Assembly: GCA_017609985.1 (NCBI GenBank)
Contig: JAFCCW010000017.1
Location: 1-36,262 of the forward strand
DNA: 36,262 nt
Direction: 5' to 3'
DNA from: Candidatus Iainarchaeum sp.
GTDB taxonomy: Archaea; Iainarchaeota; Iainarchaeia; Iainarchaeales; JAFCCW01
Of this stretch, positions 25,113 through 31,880 are shown piece by piece (the stretch's first letter is position 1; each line of letters starts with the position of its first letter). The translations under genes were made by a program, and so were the position numbers. The notes under the pieces were generated by a model. The model did no database searches and was not told the DNA's origin. It worked only from the letters and a program-made list of their open reading frames with translations.

Positions 25113-25259
25113 TTAAATCCAGTCATCGCCTAAAGAAAAAGTACCATAAACTGGTCTTTTCGGTTTTCTTTTTTTAGATTTTTTCTTAGCTGGCTTTTTT
25201 TAACCACTTTTTTCTTTCTTACTGTTTTTTTTAAAACTTCATAATTGGTGAATCCGAAA
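25113..25259 (-). pseudogene. out-of-frame basic tail of the HNH gene
   Basis: Directly after the HNH stop, a second minus frame reads TDNFGFTNYEVLKKTVRKKK and stays open to the A7 run at about 25196-25202. A third frame then gives KPAKKKSKKRKPKRPVYGTF and SLGDDWI, ending at TAA 25113. Both switches fall in poly-A runs (A9 at 25267-25275, then A7). Correcting one base in each would fuse this lysine-rich tail to the HNH domain as one protein of about 135 residues. Lys-rich low-complexity sequence can look coding by chance, but the ending PVYGTFSLGDDWI does not look random. Confidence 0.45.
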
Positions 25260-25526
25260 TTATCTGTTTTTTTTTACTCTGACTTTTCTTTTTGTTTGAT
25301 GAATTTTATCATGACAGTTTGGGCAAACAATGATTATGTTGCTTGGTTTGTTGTCGTTAGGGTTAAGGTTTTTGTGATGCGAATGACCTCTAACACCCAG
25401 TTGTTTAAAAGAACGCTTGCATTTTGCACATTTGCCTTGTTGTGCTTTTAGAATAAGTTGTCTTGGTCCTTTGCTAACAGATTTCCTTTTTTTATTCTCT
25501 TTTCGTTTCAAACTAAGTTTTATCAT
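25260..25526 (-). CDS. HNH endonuclease-like protein
   Basis: 88 residues with a compact HNH fold. CAKCKR (first zinc pair) is followed by GVRGHSHHKNLNPNDNKPSN with the catalytic His in the beta-beta-alpha motif, then VCPNCHDKIHQ with the second CxxC and final His. Flanks are rich in Lys and Arg for DNA contact. The family includes intron-homing, restriction and repair nucleases that nick or cut DNA using one metal ion. It overlaps the upstream zincin gene by 14 nt, so both are probably made together. A longer original protein is likely; see the tail entry. Confidence 0.8.
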   Translation of the reverse strand: MIKLSLKRKENKKRKSVSKGPRQLILKAQQGKCAKCKRSFKQLGVRGHSHHKNLNPNDNKPSNIIIVCPNCHDKIHQTKRKVRVKKNR

Positions 25527-27228
25527 TCATAAGAACGAATTGAAATTTTTCAATTTCAAAAAATTTACAGTTTGGAATTCCAATTTTTGTTTCGTGACAT
25601 ATTCCTAACCTGAATTTGTTTGAATTGTATTTTGATTCTGTTTCATTGCTTTCAAGCAAGGTTGTGTTTTGTAGAGTTATGACTTTTGTTGATTCACACA
25701 ACCCCACACTACCACAGGTTAAGTTAGCTATCTTTTTTCCGTTAGTAGTTCCAAGGTAAATTGGTGTATTTTCTAAAAGATCAAATTTTAGTTTGATTAT
25801 TGCTCTTGCGGGTTGTTCTGGAAAAATATCTATAACTTTTGCGTCAATATCTGCAACTACAGGTTGAAATAAAAATGCAATCACGATTGCACTCAAGATA
25901 ACAATTATTGTGATTAGTTTAAGAGCTGAAACTGACCTATGAATGATTTTAGGCGGTTCTGGTGCGGTTCCATCACTTATTAGAATAGGCGTTGTGGTTT
26001 TTGGAGGTGTAACAATTTTTTCATAGTTTATTTTTTTTCTGCCTTTAAGAGCATCAAGAATCTCAAGAAATTTATCATCTTCATCTACTTTATTTGCCCA
26101 ATAGATTGACGCATAGGGGATGCACGGGTGTCCTGATGTTCTCCATAATTCCATAGCTTCTTGCTGTTCTATTCCTGAACCCCTATATGGAGGCATTGAA
26201 GGTGGTTTTGGAAACACGTGTATGTTGCAAAATTTTTCTTTACAATAAGGACATTTTTCAAGTCCTTTTGCTTCAGCACACAAATGATAAGAACAAGAGT
26301 TTTGCGAAATTTTTTTATTTTTTAAAGTATCGTATTCTTTCTTTTTTATGAGTTCATTATACTCTTTTTCAGATTTTTCTCTTTCTTTGTTAAATGACTT
26401 TTTGCCATAATTTTCTTGGTTTACTTCTGATTTAAATTCTTCAACTTTTGATTCAATTTTTTCAATTTTTCTTTTCAAATAATCTTTTCTATGCGCCTGT
26501 TTCACTTCTAAGATTTTTTGTTTAAGCGGAATTATCAACTCTTTTTCTAATTCTTCCTTATACTCCCAGTTTTTAAGTTCATTAAATTCTTTTAATGAAA
26601 ATTCATAAAGTTCAAAAATTTTTTTGATTGCTTTACGCATCGCTTCTTTATTGTCTAATTCACTTTTAACATTAGGAAATGCCCAGATAGAATCCCATAT
26701 CGGTGTTTCAAATGTGTTAATGAAATAATTATTCCCTCCAAACAAGGTTCTGTACTTATCCAAGAAAGGATGAAACACTTTTCTGAACTCAAGTTCAGTA
26801 TTGGTTGTTGGAACTTCAGGATTTGGCTCATTTAAAACTTCTGTTGGTATCTCCCAAGTAAATGGGTGTTTTTTCTTATAGTGCCAGACAGTTTCTTTAA
26901 TTTTGGATAAAGTATTTTCAAACTTGGCTCCGTGATTTTTAACAAATAAATGAGTTAGTTCATGTAGTGCAGTATCTTCAAGTTCATCAAGATTAAGTCC
27001 TTTAAGGATTTGGCGAGAAAAGCATATTTGCCCATATTTTACATTCAAATGGATATGAGCAAGATCTTCATTGGAACTGCCTGGACAAAACCCATCCCAA
27101 AATATTAGCTTGGGTTTATTGACTTTGGTCACTTTTGCTCCTATTTCAATCAATTTCTTAACCCAGTGTTCTTTACACAAAAGAAGGTAATCTTGAAATT
27201 CATCGGAATTCATACCAACTTTATTCAT
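25513..27228 (-). CDS. SprT-like zincin, coiled coil, AN1-like zinc finger, membrane anchor
   Basis: 571 residues with an unusual domain order. An N-terminal SprT/WLM-like metalloprotease domain (about 10-130) has HELTH (89-93) and a third His at 99 within NHGAKFE. A long charged, coiled-coil region follows (about 195-305). Next is an AN1-like zinc finger with C312, C317, C326, C329, C334, H337 and a distant HPC (367-369), so about 29 residues replace the usual 5 in the last spacing. One transmembrane helix (about 436-458) leads to an extracytoplasmic C-terminal domain of about 110 residues with four cysteines (505, 511, 544, 554). Topology places protease and zinc finger in the cytoplasm. 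GAGTGAT upstream is a good ribosome-binding site. Function is unknown. Confidence 0.7.
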   Translation of the reverse strand: MNKVGMNSDEFQDYLLLCKEHWVKKLIEIGAKVTKVNKPKLIFWDGFCPGSSNEDLAHIHLNVKYGQICFSRQILKGLNLDELEDTALHELTHLFVKNHGAKFENTLSKIKETVWHYKKKHPFTWEIPTEVLNEPNPEVPTTNTELEFRKVFHPFLDKYRTLFGGNNYFINTFETPIWDSIWAFPNVKSELDNKEAMRKAIKKIFELYEFSLKEFNELKNWEYKEELEKELIIPLKQKILEVKQAHRKDYLKRKIEKIESKVEEFKSEVNQENYGKKSFNKEREKSEKEYNELIKKKEYDTLKNKKISQNSCSYHLCAEAKGLEKCPYCKEKFCNIHVFPKPPSMPPYRGSGIEQQEAMELWRTSGHPCIPYASIYWANKVDEDDKFLEILDALKGRKKINYEKIVTPPKTTTPILISDGTAPEPPKIIHRSVSALKLITIIVILSAIVIAFLFQPVVADIDAKVIDIFPEQPARAIIKLKFDLLENTPIYLGTTNGKKIANLTCGSVGLCESTKVITLQNTTLLESNETESKYNSNKFRLGICHETKIGIPNCKFFEIEKFQFVLMNDKT

Positions 27229-27263
27229 TGTTTATCACTCAATTATTTTTGAAATAATTCAAA

Positions 27264-27440
27264 TCAATCTTTCTCCACAACTAACTTTCCTTTGTCCAAT
27301 CGCCAGCGTAGTGACTGACCTTCAATATCGTTTCTGAGCCCGATTACATTCTCTGCAATTTCTTTCGGAATCTGAACACGATAGTAAAGTTTGCCCTGCG
27401 TTCTTCTGAGTTCAACCTTCGAATATTTTTCCAAAGCCAT
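27264..27440 (-). CDS. AbrB-like small DNA-binding protein
   Basis: 58 residues: MALEKYSKVELRRTQGKLYY, then RVQIPKEIAENVIGL, and an end LRWRLDKGKLVVEKD. The pattern of basic strand, R-x-x-IPKEIA, short helix and two strands ending in KGKLVV matches the swapped-hairpin AbrB/SpoVT fold found in antitoxins and archaeal regulators. It lies 35 nt upstream of the zincin gene on the same strand and is probably first in a three-gene unit (AbrB-like, zincin, HNH), where it could regulate the unit or act as antitoxin. That role is inference. It is too short for a length-limited gene call, but the frame is clean. Confidence 0.7.
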   Translation of the reverse strand: MALEKYSKVELRRTQGKLYYRVQIPKEIAENVIGLRNDIEGQSLRWRLDKGKLVVEKD

Positions 27441-27570
27441 AATTTACACAATTAGATAGGACTACAAAGGTTTAAATAGAGCATTAAACAATATATCAAA
27501 TACCAAATAAGAAATTGTTTGGCAACCTACTAAATACCCTTTAAATACCTTTTAGGCGATAGTTAATCCA

Positions 27571-28355
27571 ATGCATCTGTTGAGTTACTGGAAAATTATA
27601 AGGCCAAGTAATGGGGCAATGGCAGCCTTAGCTGTAGCAATCGGATTCTTTTTTTAATATCTGGAGCAGGAATTGTTCTGAATGACTTTTTTGATGTGGA
27701 AATGGACAAGTTAAACGAGCCAGAAAGACCTATTCCATCAGGCAAAATTTCCCCAAACCAAGCTCTTGTGTTTTCCTCACTTCTCTTTATTGCAGGGCTT
27801 GCTCTCTCTTACTATGTAAATATTTACTGTTTTGCTCTTGCACTCATTAACACATTTCTTGAAATAGGCTATGCTGCAAGACTGAAGCAGATTGCTTTGG
27901 TTGGAAATCTCACAGACAGCTGGTTTGTAGCAAGCTCTTTTTTGTACGGTGCACTGATAACAGCGAGCAGTGCCCATTTAATGGTTAAAACCTCGCCAGC
28001 TCTTCTTGTTCCACTGATTGCAATAACTGCTTTCACAGCAAATGCTTCAAGGGAAATTTTTGGAGACATTCAAGACCTTGAAGGTGACAAAAAAGCTGGA
28101 GCAAAAACTCTGCCAGTAATTGCCGGAGTACAAGTTTCAAAAAAAGCAGCAGTCTTTCTTCTGACAATAGCAATCCTTCTGGGATTTGTTCCGTTCCAGC
28201 TCGGCTTTTTTGGAATTGAATATCTTGCAGTAGTCATAATAGCAGACCTGTTGTTTGCTTACTCTATTAATCTTGAACTGGAAAAAAACCAGAAGATGAT
28301 GCGAACAGCAATGGCTGTCGCAATCCTTGCATTTGCAGTGGGCGTGATTTTTTGA
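27571..28355 (+). pseudogene. UbiA prenyltransferase, DGGGP synthase-like, broken N-terminus
   Basis: ATG 27571 opens a frame MHLLSYWKIIRPSNGAMAAL, AVAIGFFF, then TAA at 27655. The next frame continues the same protein as LISGAGIVLNDFFDVEMDKL, NEPERPIPSGK. The first Asp motif (NDFFDVEMD) and second (DIQDLEGDKKAG) are intact, followed by the rest of the helices to 28355. One T missing from the T7 run at 27649-27655 accounts for the frame change. Even when repaired, helix 1 to helix 2 lacks about 20 residues compared with the archaeal family that adds the second geranylgeranyl chain to glycerol phosphate. If translated from GTG 27696, the product would lack the first Asp motif. Confidence 0.7.
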
Positions 28356-29263
28356 GAGAAGAAATTATTTCAAAAACAATTGCACTTCTTAGGAAAAAAA
28401 AGTTCACTGTTTCAACATTCCTGAACACAAACACCTGCTTTGACATTGTTGCAAGGCGCGAGGACTTAACACTGCTCTTTAAGATATTTGACAATGTTGA
28501 CGGAGTGCGGCAGGAACAGGCAATGGAACTAAAAAAGCTTGCTTCACTTTTTGGAGCAACAACAATAATTCTTGGAAGCAAAACAAAGGCTTTTGTGCTC
28601 AAAGAAAACATTATATATTCAAGATATGGAATTTCCACACTTTCTCTGGTTACTCTTTCAAATTTTTTGTATGGCGATGTTCCATCAATCTCTTTCTTCA
28701 AAGGAAAAGAAATTGTTGAAATTGACCCAAACAGAATGAAAGAGCTCAGGTCAGAAAAAGGAATTTCCATGAAACAGCTTGCTGAAAAAATTGACTCAAC
28801 AGTAGAATCAGTTTATCGCTACGAACACGGAGCAAAAGCTTCTCTCTTGACAGCTGAGAAAATTGAAAAAATACTGGAAGGAGACCTTGTAAAAGAAATA
28901 GACTTGTTTGAATCCGAGCCGGAAGAGTTTGGAGAAGAAGAACCAGAAGACGAGACACTGCTCAAACTAAAGTCTCTTGGCTCAAAGATATCTGTTTTCT
29001 CAAGAGCGCCGTTCAGAGCAATCTCATCCAGGAAAGAAAGCATTCTCGTGGAAAAAGCAGGTTCTAAAACAGAGATTAAAAAGAAATCAATCGAACTCGA
29101 CAAAGCAAGAAAACCATTTAACTCTTATTCCATACTAATTTCAAAAAAAATTCCAGCAAGACAAATTGGTCAGACACCAGTAATTGAAGAAGAAGAACTT
29201 TCCTCGCTCTCAAGGTTCAGGGAACTAATTGAACTTATAAGGGAAAGAGAACAACTGAAATAA
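28352..29263 (+). CDS. COG1395-type archaeal transcriptional regulator
   Basis: 303 residues. The N-terminal 110 residues have an alpha/beta pattern (FDIVARREDLTLLFKIFDNV and FGATTIILGSKTKAFVLK) like an inactive restriction-endonuclease or resolvase fold. A Cro/C1-type HTH follows at about 128-178 (MKELRSEKGISMKQLAEKID, then ESVYRYEHGAKASL). The C-terminal part has an acidic linker (EPEEFGEEEPEDE) and a second alpha/beta domain. This is the layout of the conserved archaeal XRE-type regulator family COG1395. The start is TTG at 28352, overlapping the UbiA stop; the pair is often adjacent in transcription but this pairing is not proof of a shared role. Confidence 0.75.
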   Translation: MREEIISKTIALLRKKKFTVSTFLNTNTCFDIVARREDLTLLFKIFDNVDGVRQEQAMELKKLASLFGATTIILGSKTKAFVLKENIIYSRYGISTLSLVTLSNFLYGDVPSISFFKGKEIVEIDPNRMKELRSEKGISMKQLAEKIDSTVESVYRYEHGAKASLLTAEKIEKILEGDLVKEIDLFESEPEEFGEEEPEDETLLKLKSLGSKISVFSRAPFRAISSRKESILVEKAGSKTEIKKKSIELDKARKPFNSYSILISKKIPARQIGQTPVIEEEELSSLSRFRELIELIREREQLK

Positions 29264-29278
29264 ACCTTAACCAAAAAA

Positions 29279-29683
29279 CTATTTTTTTGTGTTTTCACCA
29301 ATTGCACGATAATAATATCTTGTTGCGGAGATAACTCCCATCGCCACAGAACTCCTGCTCAATTCCAATTCTTTTAATTCTCTTTCCAGTCTCTGATGCT
29401 TTTCTTCAATTCGTCTAAAAAAAGGTCTTTGCATTTGTTCCGTGGTTAAACTGCTCAACTCATTTTCTGCGTCAGCTAGCTCTTTTGAAACCCGATCTAA
29501 ACGTGATTTAACTTCTAATAATTTTCTTTTTCTTCTCTTCAAGCGTTCAAGAGCTTTTTCAACAACAGGATGAATATCTTCATTCAAATGTGCTTCCTCG
29601 CTTTTTGCTTTTTTACCTTTTCTCTCTCTTCCAATGCCTCTTAAAACCAAGCCAACTATTCGCCTCAGGGGCATTAACTCCAC
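29279..29683 (-). CDS. coiled-coil protein translationally coupled to FEN-1
   Basis: 134 residues. A basic N-terminus (LRRIVGLVLRGIGRERKGKK) precedes a long heptad-patterned helix at about 40-115 (ALERLKRRKRKLLEVKSRLD, RVSKELADAENELSSL, later RRIEEKHQRLERELKELELS). A short hydrophobic and aromatic end (VISATRYYYRAIGEN) follows. No family is recognised. The gene begins within the last 10 nt of the FEN-1 gene, so translation is coupled, and a role with FEN-1 or in DNA replication is a reasonable guess without direct evidence. Confidence 0.55.
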   Translation of the reverse strand: MELMPLRRIVGLVLRGIGRERKGKKAKSEEAHLNEDIHPVVEKALERLKRRKRKLLEVKSRLDRVSKELADAENELSSLTTEQMQRPFFRRIEEKHQRLERELKELELSRSSVAMGVISATRYYYRAIGENTKK

Positions 29684-30699
29684 GCTCCAAGCCTGCTTTG
29701 TGCTCCCTTGTCTTTGAATTTTTCAACAATCTTGTCAACTATTGAGCTGACTCTATCCAGAGAAAAGTCATGGTCTTCGCAGAGAAAGTTTACAATTCCC
29801 TCTTTGTCTGGTTCACTAAATTCAAGAGAATAATCTTTTTTGAATTCAGGTTTCATAAAAAGGTTTTCAAGGTCTTCAATTGCAATCTCAAGCTCGTGCC
29901 CTGTTTCTTTCTCAATTTCTTCAAATGAATCAAATTTTTGAACAAGCTTGATAGCAGTTTTGGGACCAACTTTTGGAAATTTTTCATTAAAGTCTGTGCC
30001 AACAAGCACACCCAACCAGATAAGTTTCTGTCTTGAAATGCCAAGCTTCTCCAAAGAGGCATTGAGAGAAATTTCCTCTGGCTTGACATCATAGTAATAG
30101 TCTTTTCCCGGAGCCTTTCTCTTCCCGCTTACAGTGATGTTTCTAAGCAGTCTTGTTGTTCCAAACAATAAAGCATCATAGTCCTGTGAAACACAACCAT
30201 ACAAGTCTCCTGTTTCAACCATCTGAGCAACCTGAGCTTCTCCCTCGCTTGGAGCCTGCACAACAGGCAAGCCCATTAGCTGAACAAGCTTTTTTGCCCC
30301 ATCAATCATTTCCCCTGTAAGAGACACAGATTGCTGAGCATACTTTCTTGCCTCTTTGTCGTCTCCCCTCTTCTTTGCTTCTTCAAACTTGCCTCTAGCA
30401 GTCAATCTTGCATCACGTCTCTCATGCCGTGTCTTCTCCTTCAATTTGTGTGCTTCCCCATCAAAAACAAAAACAGGTTTTATCCCAGCATCAAGCAGAC
30501 TGCTTGTCCTATAAAGCAAGCCAGTGAGATGCGAGGTTATTCTTCCACGCGAATCCATCAAAGGAGTGCCGTCCTGCCCCCTGATACTGGACAAGAACTG
30601 GTAGAGAACATTGAAAGAATCCACTCCCAGTTTTCTGTCCACAAGCTGGTTTAACTCAATTTCCTTTTTTTCCAACAAGTCCCCTATTGCTGTTCCCAT
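29674..30699 (-). CDS. fen: flap endonuclease 1
   Basis: FEN-1 removes 5' flaps in Okazaki-fragment maturation and repair. 341 residues, from ATG 30699 (MGTAIGDLLEKK, the usual second position) with GGTGA upstream; TTG 30702 is rejected. The N domain has VDSFNVLYQFLSSIRGQDG and the acidic VFVFDGEAHKLK. The I domain has APSEGEAQVAQM and VSQDYDALLFG, the latter with two metal-binding Asp. GTDFNEKFPKVGPKTAIKLV is the helix-hairpin-helix. The C-terminus reads QSRLGAWS, which keeps Q, L and W of the PCNA-binding QxxLxxWF motif but ends in Ser. PCNA binding is therefore probably weakened. Confidence 0.97.
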   Translation of the reverse strand: MGTAIGDLLEKKEIELNQLVDRKLGVDSFNVLYQFLSSIRGQDGTPLMDSRGRITSHLTGLLYRTSSLLDAGIKPVFVFDGEAHKLKEKTRHERRDARLTARGKFEEAKKRGDDKEARKYAQQSVSLTGEMIDGAKKLVQLMGLPVVQAPSEGEAQVAQMVETGDLYGCVSQDYDALLFGTTRLLRNITVSGKRKAPGKDYYYDVKPEEISLNASLEKLGISRQKLIWLGVLVGTDFNEKFPKVGPKTAIKLVQKFDSFEEIEKETGHELEIAIEDLENLFMKPEFKKDYSLEFSEPDKEGIVNFLCEDHDFSLDRVSSIVDKIVEKFKDKGAQSRLGAWS

Positions 30700-30703
30700 C
30701 AAT

Positions 30704-30835
30704 TCACCCTAAGCGTTTAGAATAATGCCAAATAATTTTATTTCCCTTTCTTTCCTGCTTAATCTTGACCCAACCTGCTTGCTCACAGATGTGTCTTGCA
30801 ATTTTATTATCTGTTTGAGCATAAACATATTCCAC
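30704..30835 (-). CDS. possible small gene or gene remnant upstream of FEN-1
   Basis: A 43-codon frame from GTG 30835 reads VEYVYAQTDNKIARHICEQA, then GWVKIKQERKGNKIIWHYSK and RLG, ending at TGA 3 nt before the FEN-1 ATG. The composition is protein-like (mixed helix and strand, conserved-looking Trp and Tyr) and resembles the end of a larger domain. A TGA at the codon two before the GTG closes the frame. It could be a remnant or a very short protein. No Shine-Dalgarno site is evident. Confidence 0.35.
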   Translation of the reverse strand: MEYVYAQTDNKIARHICEQAGWVKIKQERKGNKIIWHYSKRLG

Positions 30836-30941
30836 CCTTCAACTGTGTAAAGGCATAATATGTATTCGTTTTCTAAGCTTAATAAAATTTGCTTTCAATA
30901 TCTCAAAAAAGTATTACGAAACTCGCAAAAAATCAGAAAGC

Positions 30942-30950
30942 TTTAAATAT
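30942..30950 (+). promoter_or_regulatory. TATA box for candidate small RNA
   Basis: TTTAAATAT preceded by purine-rich CAGAAAG (BRE-like). The initiation point about 25 nt downstream falls at the GGGG at 30971. Confidence 0.45.
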
Positions 30951-30970
30951 GAAAAAAGCAGCAATATATA

Positions 30971-31092
30971 GGGGAGCTAACAACTTGATTGTTGATGTTC
31001 CTTCAGAACTTGGTCTGGTGAGCCTAATCCGATTTTTGGCTGAGTTCAACCAATTTTTAGCTTGTCCCTGTTCGCAGGGACCTGATTTTTTC
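30971..31092 (+). ncRNA. candidate structured small RNA, unknown class
   Basis: Proposed transcript from GGGG at 30971 to the T run at about 31086-31091. Pairings visible by eye are: GAGCTAA (30974-30980) with TTAGCTT (31057-31063) closing the molecule; TTGGT (31010-31014) with ACCAA (31049-31053); AGCC (31021-31024) with GGCT (31038-31041); GTTC (30997-31000) with GAAC (31006-31009); and the 3' hairpin GTCCCTG-TTCG-CAGGGAC (31064-31081). It does not match tRNA, 5S, SRP or RNase P features that I know. Evidence is promoter, branching fold and terminator only. Confidence 0.45.
31064..31091 (+). terminator. UUCG hairpin with T run
   Basis: A 7-bp stem GTCCCTG/CAGGGAC with a TTCG tetraloop, followed by CTGATTTTTT. 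It is the strongest hairpin in this intergenic region. Poly-T ends are typical of archaeal termination. Confidence 0.55.
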
Positions 31093-31190
31093 CTGTCCAA
31101 CTTTCAGATAAGTTTCTTTCTCATCGAAACCAAATAAGCCATGGTTTTTGGCTTGATTGTTTTCAATAATTTAAATCTTTTCTTTTTTTC

Positions 31191-31245
31191 GGGTTCGTTG
31201 GAACCAGAGAATTCCTTCCCTCAAATTCGGTTCCTGATTTTTCCA
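31191..31245 (+). ncRNA. possible second small RNA or terminator element
   Basis: GGTTC (31192-31196) can pair with GAACC (31201-31205), and alternatively GGAACC (31200-31205) with GGTTCC (31229-31234), followed by TGATTTTTCC. The ending CCTGATTTTTCC resembles the ending CCTGATTTTTTCC of the element at 31081-31093. A TATA-like AATTTAAAT lies near 31168-31176. Weak evidence; could be only a terminator. Confidence 0.25.
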
Positions 31246-31406
31246 ACATACAAAATATCTTTTTTCATTAAACAGATTAACTCTGCATAACCATCAGGAC
31301 TTGAAATTCTTATAACTCAGCGTCTTCAAATAAAAACAATTGTTTTTTTAGCAAAAAAACTCTTGTTTCAGAAACCATTAATAAGTGTTTGCGCTCTTTT
31401 TCTCTC

Positions 31407-31880
31407 ATGGTTGGATGTGAAATTTGCGGAAAAGAAGCAGGGCAGGGGAAAAAAATCAGAACAGACGGCTGTGAAATGATTGTCTGCGAAGACTGTGCTT
31501 CTTTCGGAATTCAGGTAAAGGAAAAAAGAAATCAAGACTCCAGTTCAAAAAGTTTTTCAGGAAAAGGAATGTCTGCTTTTTCACAGAGCCATCTTGTCGA
31601 CGACTATGGCAAGAGAATAAGACAGGCAAGAGAGAAGCAGGGCTGGACACTTGAAGACCTAGGAAAAAAGGTTTTTGAAAAATCATCCTATGTTCATAGA
31701 GTGGAAGCACAGCAGATAAAGCCAAGTGACAAGCTTGCTAAAAAGCTTGAAGACTGCCTTGGAATATCTCTTGGAAAAACAGGAAGCAGGGAAGAAAACG
31801 ATTTCGAAGCAGTCAGGGGAGAAGAGAAAGGAATAACTCTCTGGGATATTGCAAAGAAAAAGAAAGGTGAAGAAGAATGA
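31407..31880 (+). CDS. aMBF1, archaeal multiprotein-bridging factor 1
   Basis: 157 residues from ATG 31407; a longer TTG reading adds six unsupported residues. The N-terminal zinc ribbon is CEICGKEAG with CEDCASFG. A basic Ser-rich linker precedes the Cro/C1-type HTH, which begins YGKRIRQAREKQGWTLEDLG and continues with KSSYVHRVEAQQIKPSDKLA. The end is acidic and basic. aMBF1 associates with the translation machinery in archaea, and the eukaryotic homologue bridges TBP and activators. It overlaps the site-2 protease gene by 4 nt (ATGA), which couples them. Confidence 0.92.
   Translation: MVGCEICGKEAGQGKKIRTDGCEMIVCEDCASFGIQVKEKRNQDSSSKSFSGKGMSAFSQSHLVDDYGKRIRQAREKQGWTLEDLGKKVFEKSSYVHRVEAQQIKPSDKLAKKLEDCLGISLGKTGSREENDFEAVRGEEKGITLWDIAKKKKGEEE

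Larger units (their letters stand above)
30836..31406. other. gene-free stretch with RNA-like elements
   Basis: About 570 nt separate FEN-1 and aMBF1. An 82-codon ORF (30889-31137) is not convincing because it ignores the promoter and terminator hairpin inside it. The stretch instead has a TATA box, a structured region ending in a UUCG hairpin with T run (listed separately), and a second shorter hairpin set at 31191-31245. From 31250 to 31406 it is AT-rich and would hold the aMBF1 promoter. Confidence 0.6.

Noticed and set aside
30889-31137. 82-codon plus-strand ORF
   Set aside because: It runs through a TATA box and a UUCG terminator hairpin, and the second half has a Phe/Cys-rich low-quality composition.
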